Origin: Paenibacillus sp. 1001270B_150601_E10
Lineage (GTDB): Bacteria > Bacillota > Bacilli > Paenibacillales > Paenibacillaceae
Direction of reading: 5' to 3'
Length of the DNA: 51,766 nucleotides
Assembly: GCF_015558675.1 (NCBI RefSeq)
Contig: NZ_JADMOL010000001.1
Location: forward strand, 25,067 to 76,832
In this document: positions 43,369 to 51,766 of the stretch, in pieces
Position numbering within the stretch: position 1 is the stretch's first letter
Layout: the number at the start of each line of letters is the position of its first letter
Notes under the pieces: model-generated
The model's database searches: none
What the model saw: the letters and a program-made list of their open reading frames with translations, nothing else
Told to the model about the DNA's origin: nothing
Made by a program: the position numbers and the translations under genes

Positions 43369-44283
43369 ATGGCCCTTCAAGTTCGTATCGACTGTTCACC
43401 GGTATATGAGCTCATCAGCAGCTACATGCTGTTTGTACATCGAAAGTGGATACGCAACGTCGATCTAGGTGTAAGCTGGAGCGAGCATGTGGAGCAGACG
43501 ATGCCCGAAGCCTTCACCAGCACCGCAGCAGTTTTGAAGCAAGCATCCATACATATTTTCGATCTTTTATACGCTGCTGCTTTAGAGCGCCAGCACCCTC
43601 ATGACATCCCTGTTTTTTTGGATCAATTAGAAGAGATGTCAGAAGCGGATTGGAAATGCTTGCTTCGTTCCTATGGACAACCCTTTCGCAAGAAGCATGT
43701 TACCATGATTAAAGAACTGTTTGTGCCTGCTCTTCGCATGTGGAACGAGCTGTATCTCGAACCCTCCTCCACAAATTGGGAGTCTCCGATCCTTGAGGAT
43801 GCGAATGAGAAGCTCAAGCTCATGTACAAAATGAATCCAAGGGAGTTAATTGAAGTGGCGACCAACGGTGTCATCTTCAATCATCCCGATCCCCATCATG
43901 AAGTCGTCCTTGCGCCTTTATGGCATTATCGGCCGATTAACATGACTTGTGCATTCGAGAAGACAACGCTGATCTTGTATGCTGCGCATGCGGATGAGTC
44001 TGACGAGGCAGGACCGCCATTGTCGTTGACGCGCATGATCTCTGCACTGTCTAACGAAGTGAGACTTCAGATCTTAAGATCCATTGCGGACGAGCCTCTG
44101 ACCTTCTCACAGCTTACCGCGCATCTCAACCTTGGCAAGAATGCCGTAAAGCATCACTTGGCCATTCTTAGAGCAGCAGGCTATATTCAGACTTACTGGA
44201 ACGGCGAGGTAGAGAAGATTGCGCTGCGCCAGGAAGGCCTGTCTGATTTATCACTATTTTTAGAGAATTATGTTCGCCCTTGA
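43369..44283 (+). CDS. ArsR-type HTH regulator with DUF5937-like N-domain
   Basis: A 304-aa regulator. The C-terminal ~85 residues are an ArsR/HTH_20 winged helix (MISALSNEVRLQILRSIAD, SQLTAHLNLGKNAVKHHLAILRAAGYI). The N-terminal ~200 residues look like the DUF5937-type sensory domain that accompanies such HTHs in Gram-positive bacteria; no metal-binding cysteine pair is obvious. AAGGAGG is 7 nt before the ATG. It is divergent from the MFS pump and is the likely regulator of it. The HAD gene follows by about 90 nt on the same strand. Confidence 0.82.
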   Translation: MALQVRIDCSPVYELISSYMLFVHRKWIRNVDLGVSWSEHVEQTMPEAFTSTAAVLKQASIHIFDLLYAAALERQHPHDIPVFLDQLEEMSEADWKCLLRSYGQPFRKKHVTMIKELFVPALRMWNELYLEPSSTNWESPILEDANEKLKLMYKMNPRELIEVATNGVIFNHPDPHHEVVLAPLWHYRPINMTCAFEKTTLILYAAHADESDEAGPPLSLTRMISALSNEVRLQILRSIADEPLTFSQLTAHLNLGKNAVKHHLAILRAAGYIQTYWNGEVEKIALRQEGLSDLSLFLENYVRP

Positions 44284-44369
44284 CCGTATGATGCATGCAG
44301 CTTCAGAAGCATTTCTTTTGGAAAATGTCATTTCCAAACGAGTGTCAAGTGCGCTTGGAGGTGGCACAC

Positions 44370-45131
44370 ATGAACAAACAAACGAATTCGTTGAGTAAGC
44401 AAACCCTATTGTTTGATATGGATGATACACTCATCTACTGCAACAAGTATTTTGATGCGGTGCTCGATCAATTTTTTGATCTCATGAAGACATGGTTTCG
44501 ATCCTATCGGGTCACCGTCAAAGAAATTCGCACCATTCAAAACGAATATGATATTGCTGGCGTCGCCAAATCTGGGTTTGTGAGCACGCATTTCCCCAAA
44601 TCCTTAATTCATACCTGGAATCATTTTTCCACCCTTACAGGTAGAGACACCTCTAAGGAAGAAGAAGATCAGCTTTGGAAGCTTGGCATGAGCGTGTATG
44701 AGATGGAAGTCGAGCCCTACCCTGGAATGATCGATACGCTAAACCAGCTTCGAGATGAAGGGCACGAGCTGTATCTATATACGGGTGGCGAGGCAGTCAT
44801 TCAGCAGCGCAAGATCGATCAAATGAAGCTTAAGGAGTACTTTGATGATCGAATCTTTATTCGTCAGCACAAATCGATTGACGCATTAGAGGATATCCTG
44901 AAGCAATTAGACTTAGACCGCCTTCACACCTGGATGATCGGCAATTCGTTAAGAACGGATGTCCTTCCAGCGCTTACGAACGGTATTCATGCGATCTATC
45001 TGAAGCAGCCAACCGAATGGTCCTTTAACATTGTCGATCTCGATGTGAAGCCGCAAGGCGCGTTCTATACGATCGAGAAGCTGACAGAGGTACCATCGAC
45101 GATTCAGCAGTGGGTCAGCAATAAAGCGTAG
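44370..45131 (+). CDS. HAD family hydrolase
   Basis: A 253-aa haloacid-dehalogenase-like phosphatase. Motif I is FDMDDT (Asp nucleophile and acid/base), motif II Thr in YLYTGGE near residue 150, a Lys-rich region after it, and motif III in MIGNSLRTDVLPAL near residue 190. A helical cap domain lies between motifs I and II. ATG at 44370 is chosen for GGAGGTGG 5 nt upstream; the frame extends back to 44295 without an RBS. Substrate unknown, perhaps a phosphoglycolate-like or nucleotide phosphate. Confidence 0.85.
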   Translation: MNKQTNSLSKQTLLFDMDDTLIYCNKYFDAVLDQFFDLMKTWFRSYRVTVKEIRTIQNEYDIAGVAKSGFVSTHFPKSLIHTWNHFSTLTGRDTSKEEEDQLWKLGMSVYEMEVEPYPGMIDTLNQLRDEGHELYLYTGGEAVIQQRKIDQMKLKEYFDDRIFIRQHKSIDALEDILKQLDLDRLHTWMIGNSLRTDVLPALTNGIHAIYLKQPTEWSFNIVDLDVKPQGAFYTIEKLTEVPSTIQQWVSNKA

Positions 45132-45174
45132 TCCACAAGTTTTGACCGAGAGCAAATGGTTAAGAAAAAAAGTG

Positions 45175-45224
45175 AACCCCCGGCCATGCATTCCTGCAAA
45201 GGTTCGGGGGTTTCAATTTTTGAT
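45175..45224. terminator. Bidirectional intrinsic terminator
   Basis: AACCCCCG / CGGGGGTT stem with a 22-nt loop, followed by TCAATTTTT on the plus strand and CACTTTTTTTCTT on the minus strand, between the convergent HAD and topB genes. Confidence 0.85.
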
Positions 45225-45275
45225 AAGTATCGTTTGATTTCGATAAGCCAGGAGTCAGATACATTTCCAGAACAG

Positions 45276-47579
45276 CTACGATTCTCGTTCCACGCTCAAA
45301 TCGCCTATCTCCGGATTAGCGAGCACGATTCGCCCTTTGAACTTTGATCCTTGGTTAGTAAAGGTCAACAGCTGGGTATGCCCTTTAGACAGCAAACTCT
45401 GAAGCATAGACGGCGATATCGTCTTATGCATAGCGTGCTGCTCTTTCCAGATTACAAACTTGCAGCCTTGCTTGAAATGGGAGCAGCCAAAGCCCTTTCG
45501 TCCCTCGATGATCGTGCCGCCGCAGCCCGGACGAGGACATGTCCCGAATGCGGACCGCTCTCCGCTCTCTCGTTCACTGCTCTTTGCGTCAGCACTAGCG
45601 ACGGCAGCAGTCGTGTTGTTAGTGCCTGCTTTCGTTGCTGTTCCTCGCTTCGTTCCCTGTTTTTTACCTGAACCTTTCTGCTTGCTCGTTTCTTCAAATT
45701 GTGCGAGAAGCTCACCTGATACCGCACGCTGCTTGCCTACACAGTCGATCACATGCGTCGTAAATTTGCGAACAGCATCCATAAAGGTGTCTCTGGAGGC
45801 TTCGCCGCTTGCGATCTGTGACAGCCGTCTCTCCCACTGCCCGGTCATTTCAGGAGAGGTCAATAGCTGAACACCCGCATGGCGGATAAGCTCTACAGCC
45901 GTCTTGCCTTTCAGGGTAAGCTCGATACGCTTTCCGCTCATTGAGACATAGCCTACCTGCTTTAACCGTTCAATGGCAGCAGCGCGAGTAGCCGGCGTAC
46001 CGAGTCCGGCATCCTTCATCGCATCGCGAAGTTCTTCATTCTCAAGATCCTTCCCCGCGCCTTCCATTGCCTTAAGCAAGGTCCCTTCTGTATACGGCTT
46101 AGGCGGTTGGGTCGCTTTTGAGTCCACGTTAAGCTCCTTCACCTGAACAGGCTGATTCGTATCAACCTTAAAGGGCTCTGTTCCGCCCCACTCTTCAGGC
46201 TCATCAGAGGATTCTTCATTCTTCTCGCCACTCGTACGCTTGGTACTCTTCTTTTTTTTCTTTTCATCCTGGTCATAGAGCTCTTTCCATCCCCGAAGGG
46301 TCCACTGCTTGATAGAGGTCTTGAACATCTCGCTTCCCAGCTTGGTCATAACGGTATAAAGCGTATACTCTGCAGGCGGATAGAAGTGGGCAAGCATGCG
46401 GCGAACGATAAGATCATAGATCTTGGCCTCATCTGGTGATAAAGTGCCTGGACGCTTCTTTGTTGGAAGAATCGCATGGTGATCCTCAACCTTTACTGGC
46501 TGGCATACGCCCTTGTTCCCCTTATGAACACGGCTAGGCTCTGCCTTCTCTGCCATTTCGCAATATAGGTCCATTGACTTCAGCATCCTTAATGTATCGT
46601 GCATGGAAGGAATATTCTGCTCGGTTACATAGTTCGAGTTGGTACGAGGATATGTGATTACCTTATGCTTCTCGTACAAAGCCTGGGCAATATCAAGGGT
46701 TTTCTTCGCTGAGAAACCGAACTTCCCATTCGCTTCACGCTGCAGGAGTGTCAAATCATATAAGCGATACGGGTATTCCTTCCCTTCCTTCACCTGAAAA
46801 TCATCAATGGTCCCAGCTTTACCTTCTAACGACGACTTTAGCTTCCCTACTTCCTCTTCGCTGCGAATTCGTTCCCCTACACGAACCCCTTTATAAGTGG
46901 TGCCGTTCTGCTCGAATATCGCTGACAATTCAAAGTACCGATCAGGCTCAAACTTATCGATTTCTTCCTGACGATCATAGATCAAGGCAAGAACGGGCGT
47001 TTGAACACGACCAACGGATAGCAGCGTTCGGTGCCTCGTCGTAAAGGCTCTAGATGCATTCATCCCAATCAGCCAATCGGCTTCACTTCGTGCTCTAGCA
47101 GCTGACGTCAGATTATTGTACTTAGAAGCGTCCTCTAGCTGCTCAAAGCCTTTACGGATCGTCTCAGGCGTAAGGTCTGAGATCCATAGCCGCTGGACAG
47201 GCTTCTTCCACTTCCAATACTGCTCGATTAGGGCAAAAATGTACTGCCCTTCTCGCCCAGCATCGCATGCGTTGATGATCGAGTCGCATTGCTTTGCTAG
47301 TTCACCGATCACTTTAAGCTGATCCTTCGTTCGTCTTGATGCAATAATCTTAAAGGAATCAGGCATAATTGGGAGATCTTGAAAATTCCATCGTTTATAT
47401 TTTGGATCATAATGATCCGGTTCTGCTAATCCTAGTAAATGGCCGATCGCCCAAGTAATAATATAGCGATCGCCTTCCATATGCGTGCGATGACGCTTCG
47501 CACGCGGCTCAATCACCTGCGCTATATTGCGCCCCATATCCGGCTTTTCCGCCAGAACAAGGATTTTTCCTGTAGACAT
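45276..47579 (-). CDS. topB: DNA topoisomerase III
   Basis: Type IA topoisomerase of 767 aa that decatenates and relaxes negatively supercoiled DNA by single-strand passage. The N-terminal Toprim domain begins LVLAEKPDMGRNIA and has NACDAGREGQYIF with the metal-binding Asp residues near 105. The catalytic Tyr lies in VITYPRTNSNYV near residue 310, and HHAILPT is near 365. A charged low-complexity insert (Lys/Ser/Glu, about 440-470) precedes LGTPATRAAAIERL. The C-terminus has one zinc-ribbon-like repeat, CPRPGCGGTIIEGRKGFGC and CKF, after a basic Thr/Lys/Gly linker. This is a chromosomal housekeeping version; no conjugation genes are present. Confidence 0.93.
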   Translation of the reverse strand: MSTGKILVLAEKPDMGRNIAQVIEPRAKRHRTHMEGDRYIITWAIGHLLGLAEPDHYDPKYKRWNFQDLPIMPDSFKIIASRRTKDQLKVIGELAKQCDSIINACDAGREGQYIFALIEQYWKWKKPVQRLWISDLTPETIRKGFEQLEDASKYNNLTSAARARSEADWLIGMNASRAFTTRHRTLLSVGRVQTPVLALIYDRQEEIDKFEPDRYFELSAIFEQNGTTYKGVRVGERIRSEEEVGKLKSSLEGKAGTIDDFQVKEGKEYPYRLYDLTLLQREANGKFGFSAKKTLDIAQALYEKHKVITYPRTNSNYVTEQNIPSMHDTLRMLKSMDLYCEMAEKAEPSRVHKGNKGVCQPVKVEDHHAILPTKKRPGTLSPDEAKIYDLIVRRMLAHFYPPAEYTLYTVMTKLGSEMFKTSIKQWTLRGWKELYDQDEKKKKKSTKRTSGEKNEESSDEPEEWGGTEPFKVDTNQPVQVKELNVDSKATQPPKPYTEGTLLKAMEGAGKDLENEELRDAMKDAGLGTPATRAAAIERLKQVGYVSMSGKRIELTLKGKTAVELIRHAGVQLLTSPEMTGQWERRLSQIASGEASRDTFMDAVRKFTTHVIDCVGKQRAVSGELLAQFEETSKQKGSGKKQGTKRGTATKAGTNNTTAAVASADAKSSERESGERSAFGTCPRPGCGGTIIEGRKGFGCSHFKQGCKFVIWKEQHAMHKTISPSMLQSLLSKGHTQLLTFTNQGSKFKGRIVLANPEIGDLSVERES

Positions 47580-47833
47580 ACCGAACTTCCAACCCTTCTG
47601 GTTGTATTCATTGTGTTGAATATTCTAGTATTTTAGTCTAACACGAATAAAAAATCTGTGCACTAGATAACGTGAAACGCCTGCTTTTTTTATGGTTTTT
47701 TGCGTTTTCATGATCCTATTCAAAACGTGGTATTTATCATAATGAATAGGAATTCACAACTAGTTTACATAATATATATTATGTTATTATATGAAGATAA
47801 GAAATCCATCATGTGAACTTCAATAACCAATAC
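47580..47833. other. Intergenic region with a second dif-like site
   Basis: No gene seen. 47762-47789 reads on the minus strand TAATAACATAA, TATATA, TTATGTAAACT. The central hexamer and the right arm equal B. subtilis dif as I recall it. Its core ACATAATA-2 nt-TATTATGT is the same palindrome as at 7249-7266. Confidence 0.5.
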
Positions 47834-47863
47834 GAAAAAGCTGCCGAGTAATCCTCGACAGCT
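47834..47863 (-). terminator. Intrinsic terminator of the DinB gene
   Basis: Stem AGCTGTCGAG / CTCGGCAGCT on the minus strand (one G-U pair) followed by TTTTTCGTATT, about 30 nt after the final stop of the DinB reading frame. Confidence 0.85.
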
Positions 47864-47893
47864 CATTCCTTTCACAAACCATACTCACTTCTA

Positions 47894-48418
47894 CTATGAA
47901 GTAGACGAAGGCGTTTCATTCTCATCATACATGTATAGTACATAATCCTGCATCACAGACGCATGCCCTAGCTGACGAAGCATGGCAGTAATATTGCCAC
48001 GGTGATAAGTGCCATGATTAACTACGTGAAACAAAATTCCAGAAAGTGATGTTGTTAAAGGTTCACCAAGCGGAGTCTCAACAACAACGGTATGTTCCAG
48101 ATCATCCTGTTCATGCAGAAAAGCTTGATATCTCGTTGTTAGCTCCTCATATAGCGTTTCGAGCTCAGCTAATGATATGGAATCCATCTGCACGCTCAAC
48201 TCTTGAACATCCGCTAAGGTGTTGCTTCTACTATGACCAGTCATGAATCGAAACTATACATAATCAGTTAGATACAAATGAGTCAGTACTTTCTTCACAG
48301 TTGGAAAGACACTCTTCACTTCACGCTCATAGATGTCCAGGGGTAGTTCTTTCAATCGATTGATAATCTTCGAGTTTGCCCACACATGATAATGATACAT
48401 CTGCATGATTTGATCCAC
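47894..48418 (-). pseudogene. DinB family protein interrupted by in-frame amber codon
   Basis: One continuous frame of 174 codons encodes a DinB/YfiT-type four-helix metalloprotein, but a TAG at 48254-48256 interrupts it near codon 55. The order is YHYHVWANSKIINRL, THLYLTDYV, stop, then FRFMTGHSRSNT and the C-terminal HVVNHGTYHRGNI with its two metal His. Family members have Trp at about the stop position (YxW after the LTD-type motif), so a single TGG to TAG change would explain it. A GTG at 48418 with AGAGGGG 8 nt upstream is the likely start. Everything else is intact, so the lesion is recent, a sequencing error, or read through. Enzyme activity of the family is mostly undefined (thiol transferase-like). 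Confidence 0.8.
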
Positions 48419-48601
48419 AGCAACCGCCCCTCTCTCCACACCGCTATTAAGATAGACGAGGTATTGCAAATTCACATGGAGAATGGATCAAGTAATGGAT
48501 GAATTTCATACCGCCGATCCTAATATTGAAAGGAAACGCACTACGATGAATGAAAAGTTGATTGACTAATTCACTATGATTAATAGTAAAATGATCGTCT
48601 G

Positions 48602-50089
48602 TTAAGGAAGGAGTGTGCTTCCCATCAAATAGCGATCAACCTCACGCGCTGCCTCGCGGCCCTCATTAATCGCCCAGACAACCAGGCTTTGCCCGCGACG
48701 CATATCGCCAGCTGCAAATACATGATCGACATTGGTACGATACTTCCCATACTCTGCTTTCACATTAGAGCGACGATCTGTTTCCAATCCGAATCCGTCG
48801 ATCAATGTCTTCTCAGGACCGTCAAAACCAATCGCGATAAGAACCAACTGTGCTGGGAATACACGCGCTGTCCCTTCAATGGGCTTGTAAATCTTGCGGC
48901 CCGTCTCATCTACGATACGCTCGATTTGAACGGTGTGAAGTTCCTTTACATGTCCATGCTCATCACCGACGAACTTCGTTGTCATAATGGAGAATTCACG
49001 TGGATCCTGACCATATAACGCTTTGGCTTCTTCATGTGCATAATCCAGTGTATATACATTCGGAAATTGAGGCCAAGGATTGTTAACCGTATCACGTACC
49101 AGCGGTGCTTTCGCATGCGTACCGAACTGTGTTACACTGCGAGCGCCATGGCGAAGTGCTGTAGCGATACAGTCAGTTCCAGTATCTCCGCCTCCAATGA
49201 CGATAACATCCTTATCCTTCGCACTCAGGTAATTGCCATCTTCCAAGTTGCTGTCCAGATAGCTCTTAATCGAGCCATTCAGATAGTCCATCGCGTACTC
49301 AACGCCCTTGAGCTCGCGGCCTTCAATATTGAACTCACGCGGCTTGGTTGCTCCTCCACACAGCACGACAGCGTCATAATCCTGCTGCAATTGCTCAGTA
49401 GAGATATCCTTGCCAATCTCCGTATTCGTTACAAACGTAATGCCTTCAGCTGCCAACAAATCTACACGGCGTTGTACAACGTCTTTATCAAGCTTCATCG
49501 TAGGAATACCGTAAGTCAAGAGTCCGCCGATACGATCTGCACGCTCATATACCGTAACCAAATGCCCTGCCTTGTTCAGTTGAGCAGCAGCGGCCAATCC
49601 TGCTGGACCAGAGCCAACTACAGCCACCTTCTTGCCTGTACGCTGTGCAGGCGGCTCAGGCTTCACCCAACCTTCGTCAAAGCCACGATCGATAATCGCT
49701 TGCTCAATGGTCTTAATCGTTACAGGCTCACCGATCAGGCCCACGGTACAAGAACCTTCACATGGAGCTGGACAGACGCGGCCCGTAAACTCTGGGAAGT
49801 TATTCGTCTTATGAAGACGCTCAAGTGCTTCTCGCCACAAACCTCGATAAATAAGATTGTTCCATTCTGGAATCAAGTTATTAATTGGACAGCCGGATGT
49901 CCCGCCTGTAATCTCGAGCCCTGTATGGCAGTACGGTGTTCCGCAATCCATACAGCGAGCTCCTTGAAGGCGAAGCTCTTCATCATTCATATGCTTGTGG
50001 AACTCTTCCCAATCCTTGATGCGTTCTAGCGGATCACGGTCAGCTGGGATCTGTCTTGTATATTCCATAAAACCAGTAGGTGTTGACAT
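48602..50089 (-). CDS. gltD: Glutamate synthase small subunit
   Basis: NADPH-dependent beta subunit of glutamate synthase, feeding electrons to the large subunit that makes glutamate from glutamine and 2-oxoglutarate. The 495-aa protein has the N-terminal Fe-S cysteines (CMDCGTPYCHTG, then CPINNLIPEWN and VCPAPCEGSCTVG), the FAD site VVGSGPAGLAAAAQL near residue 152, the NADPH site VIGGGDTGTDCIATALRHGA near 300, and AAGDMRRGQSLVVWAI near the end. ATG at 50089 has GGAGGAG 8 nt upstream; the frame reaches 50137. The large-subunit gene is not adjacent, so either it is elsewhere or this is a stand-alone GltD-like oxidoreductase. Confidence 0.92.
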   Translation of the reverse strand: MSTPTGFMEYTRQIPADRDPLERIKDWEEFHKHMNDEELRLQGARCMDCGTPYCHTGLEITGGTSGCPINNLIPEWNNLIYRGLWREALERLHKTNNFPEFTGRVCPAPCEGSCTVGLIGEPVTIKTIEQAIIDRGFDEGWVKPEPPAQRTGKKVAVVGSGPAGLAAAAQLNKAGHLVTVYERADRIGGLLTYGIPTMKLDKDVVQRRVDLLAAEGITFVTNTEIGKDISTEQLQQDYDAVVLCGGATKPREFNIEGRELKGVEYAMDYLNGSIKSYLDSNLEDGNYLSAKDKDVIVIGGGDTGTDCIATALRHGARSVTQFGTHAKAPLVRDTVNNPWPQFPNVYTLDYAHEEAKALYGQDPREFSIMTTKFVGDEHGHVKELHTVQIERIVDETGRKIYKPIEGTARVFPAQLVLIAIGFDGPEKTLIDGFGLETDRRSNVKAEYGKYRTNVDHVFAAGDMRRGQSLVVWAINEGREAAREVDRYLMGSTLLP

Positions 50090-50315
50090 ACTGTGTACTC
50101 CTCCATCCATCTGTCCGTCTCTATGCACATACTTCATTTATTCTCCAATATAAACGTGGATAAATGATGTTGCAAGAAAGATTTTTACCAAACTTCGACA
50201 TTTCATTTCATAACATTTTATAAAAATTCAATAGACTTGGACATAGAGAAAACGTCTTAACATTTGCACTACTTGACTAAAGCAATGCTTGCTGTGCCTG
50301 CCCTCAAGTGTCCTC

Positions 50316-50801
50316 TCAGGCGTGACGTTGATAAGTTACGAACCGATGTGGATAAGTATTTTGTTCATCTAGAATGCCTTCTCGCTCGCTAACGGGCGTC
50401 CATTCATTCCAATCGACTTCTGGGAAATAATCCGTTCCTTCAAATTCATGATCAATATACGTCACGATCAGCTTATCCGCATATGGCAAAGCCAACCGAT
50501 AGACCTCTGAGCCGCCAATAATCATGATCACCTCATGCTCCGCCATCTTCACTACATCAGTAAAATCATGAACGGTCTCAACACCTTCAGCCTTCCATTC
50601 CAAATTGCGCGTCAATACAAGATTGCGTCTTTTAGGCAGTGGCGATCCGATGGATTCAAACGTTTTACGACCCATGACAACGGTCTTTCCCCGTGTTTCC
50701 GCAATAAAGTGCTTCATATCGTTTGGAAGCCGCCAAGGCAATGCATTATCTTTCCCTATTACTTGATTGCGATCCATCGCCCATATCATACTAATTCCCA
50801 A
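50316..50801 (-). CDS. folA: Dihydrofolate reductase
   Basis: NADPH-dependent reduction of dihydrofolate to tetrahydrofolate, target of trimethoprim. The 161-aa protein is of standard length, with WAMDRNQVIGKDNALPWRLPNDMKHF-like N-terminus (active-site Asp in PNDMKHF near residue 27), VVMGRKTFESIG near 41 and IMIIGGSEVYRLALPYADKLIVTYID near 95. The start is a TTG with GAGGGGGG 6 nt upstream; the first internal ATG would cut the first beta strand. It follows thyA by 50 nt, the usual thyA-folA pair. Confidence 0.95.
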   Translation of the reverse strand: MGISMIWAMDRNQVIGKDNALPWRLPNDMKHFIAETRGKTVVMGRKTFESIGSPLPKRRNLVLTRNLEWKAEGVETVHDFTDVVKMAEHEVIMIIGGSEVYRLALPYADKLIVTYIDHEFEGTDYFPEVDWNEWTPVSEREGILDEQNTYPHRFVTYQRHA

Positions 50802-50851
50802 AAGTAGCCCCCCTCTTCTATTTATCGACGTTCATGAGTATGTGCAGCTAG

Positions 50852-51646
50852 TTATACCGCAACAGGTGCTTTAATTGATGGATGATACGTATAGCCCTCA
50901 AATTCAAAATCATCAAATGTATATTCGAAAATAGAAGATGGCTTGCGCTTAATAATAAGCTTTGGAAGCGGATAGGGTTCACGCTCAAGCTGTGTCTTCA
51001 CTTGCTCCATATGATTGGAATAAATATGCACATCTCCGCCCGTCCAGATGAACTCACCTGGCTCCAAGTCGCACTGCTGTGCAACCATATGGGTTAGCAA
51101 TGCGTAGCTCGCAATATTAAACGGCAGCCCTAAGAACGTGTCCACAGAACGCATGTTAAGCATGCAGCTAAGCTTGCCCTCCGCAACATAGAATTGGAAA
51201 GCGTAATGACAAGGAGGCAGTTTCATTTGATCCACCTCTCCTACATTCCAAGCCGAAACAAGCAGGCGTCGTGAATCTGGGTTATTCTTGATTTGCTCAA
51301 TCACATTCGTGATTTGATCGATGACCTTGCCGTCCTTGGTTTCCCAGTTACGCCATTGTGAACCATATACAGGTCCCAGGTTGCCATTTTCATCTGCCCA
51401 TTCATCCCAGATCGATACGCCATTTTCTTTCAAATAACGAATATTCGTCTCACCGCTCAAAAACCATAACAGCTCATGAACGATGGATTTCAAATGCAAG
51501 CGCTTTGTCGTTACTAGTGGAAATCCTTCTTGCAAATCAAATCGAAGCTGTCTTCCGAATACGGACAATGTCCCTGTTCCTGTACGGTCTTCTTTCTTTA
51601 CTCCATTTGTTAGAACATCTTGTAATAAGTCTAAATATGCTTTCAT
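50852..51646 (-). CDS. thyA: Thymidylate synthase
   Basis: Converts dUMP to dTMP with methylenetetrahydrofolate as donor, producing dihydrofolate that the next gene's product recycles. The 264-aa protein is of E. coli ThyA length. Visible are [11 protein letters not shown] near residue 22, [22 protein letters not shown] near 80, the catalytic Cys in [12 protein letters not shown] near 146, [22 protein letters not shown] near 166, and [12 protein letters not shown] near 205. The residue before the phosphate-binding RS is Met where E. coli has Gln. It heads the thyA-folA pair. Confidence 0.96.
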   Translation of the reverse strand: MKAYLDLLQDVLTNGVKKEDRTGTGTLSVFGRQLRFDLQEGFPLVTTKRLHLKSIVHELLWFLSGETNIRYLKENGVSIWDEWADENGNLGPVYGSQWRNWETKDGKVIDQITNVIEQIKNNPDSRRLLVSAWNVGEVDQMKLPPCHYAFQFYVAEGKLSCMLNMRSVDTFLGLPFNIASYALLTHMVAQQCDLEPGEFIWTGGDVHIYSNHMEQVKTQLEREPYPLPKLIIKRKPSSIFEYTFDDFEFEGYTYHPSIKAPVAV

Positions 51647-51766
51647 TTATCTTCACTCCGTTTTACAGACTTCATTTAAGTGTACCATTAAACCTTCAAC
51701 TATGGCTATGGATTTTCCCGACAGCTAGAAGCCATAACGAGGCATCTTCTCACGCTTAAAACATGC

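Noticed and set aside
47671..47711. Inverted repeat TGAAACGC / GCGTTTTCA upstream of topB considered as a terminator
   Set aside because: One bulge in an 8-bp stem, a 20-nt loop of T-runs and no tail; too weak, and no gene reads into it.

Overview
This window looks like chromosomal DNA of a moderate-GC, spore-forming member of the Bacillales, most like Paenibacillus and relatives. That rests on gene content, not on a database match: a GerAB-type germination permease, MprF, LrgAB, CcpN with its PPDK/PEP-synthase regulator partner, PyrK/PyrD, XerS, an ECF sigma-W type promoter, a c-di-AMP riboswitch and strong AGGAGG ribosome binding sites. I see no phage, transposon, CRISPR array, rRNA or tRNA gene.

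Layout. 1-7 kb: the end of a P-type ATPase, an agmatine-deiminase-like gene divergent from a MerR regulator with a textbook 19-bp-spacer promoter between them, a PASTA membrane protein with a degenerate kinase domain, and an aldo/keto reductase. 7-9 kb: a cysteine-rich microprotein beside a dif-like palindrome, then lrgA-lrgB. 9-14 kb: mprF, a tyrosine recombinase and a GerAB permease. 14-17 kb: a gluconeogenesis control block (ccpN, PPDK/PEPS regulator, glpX); ccpN appears to start at an ATC codon. 17-20 kb: a tetR-ebrA-ebrB efflux operon and a GNAT acetyltransferase. 20-23.5 kb: a DCC protein, a MATE pump and xerS. 23.5-26.2 kb: a four-gene envelope-stress operon (pspA, DUF350, DUF4178, DUF4247) behind a sigma-W type promoter. 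26.5-28.6 kb: pyrK-pyrD plus an LpdD-like gene. 28.8-31 kb: a polysaccharide deacetylase lipoprotein and a c-di-AMP riboswitch controlling a 3D-domain cell wall protein. 31-33.6 kb: an amino acid ABC transporter. 34-36.5 kb: a Cys-cluster HTH regulator divergent from a DHA2-type MFS pump. 36.7-40.2 kb: a lipoprotein, response regulator and histidine kinase operon. 40.4-45.1 kb: a DUF3298-type gene, an orphan PhnC-like ATPase, an MFS pump with an intrinsic terminator in its leader, an ArsR-type regulator and a HAD phosphatase. 45.3-51.6 kb: topB, a DinB gene interrupted by one in-frame amber codon, gltD, a TTG-started dihydrofolate reductase and thyA.

To the right of about 7.3 kb, 37 of 44 genes lie on the minus strand; to the left, 3 of 5 are on the plus strand. 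With the dif-like sequence at 7243-7270 this suggests a fork moving right to left and a possible replication-terminus-proximal position, but a second dif-like site at 47762-47789 complicates that reading. The main themes are envelope maintenance (mprF, pspA operon, PASTA protein, deacetylase, 3D protein, lrgAB), drug efflux (five systems) and central carbon/nitrogen control. All functional calls come from motif recognition by eye; no search was run.
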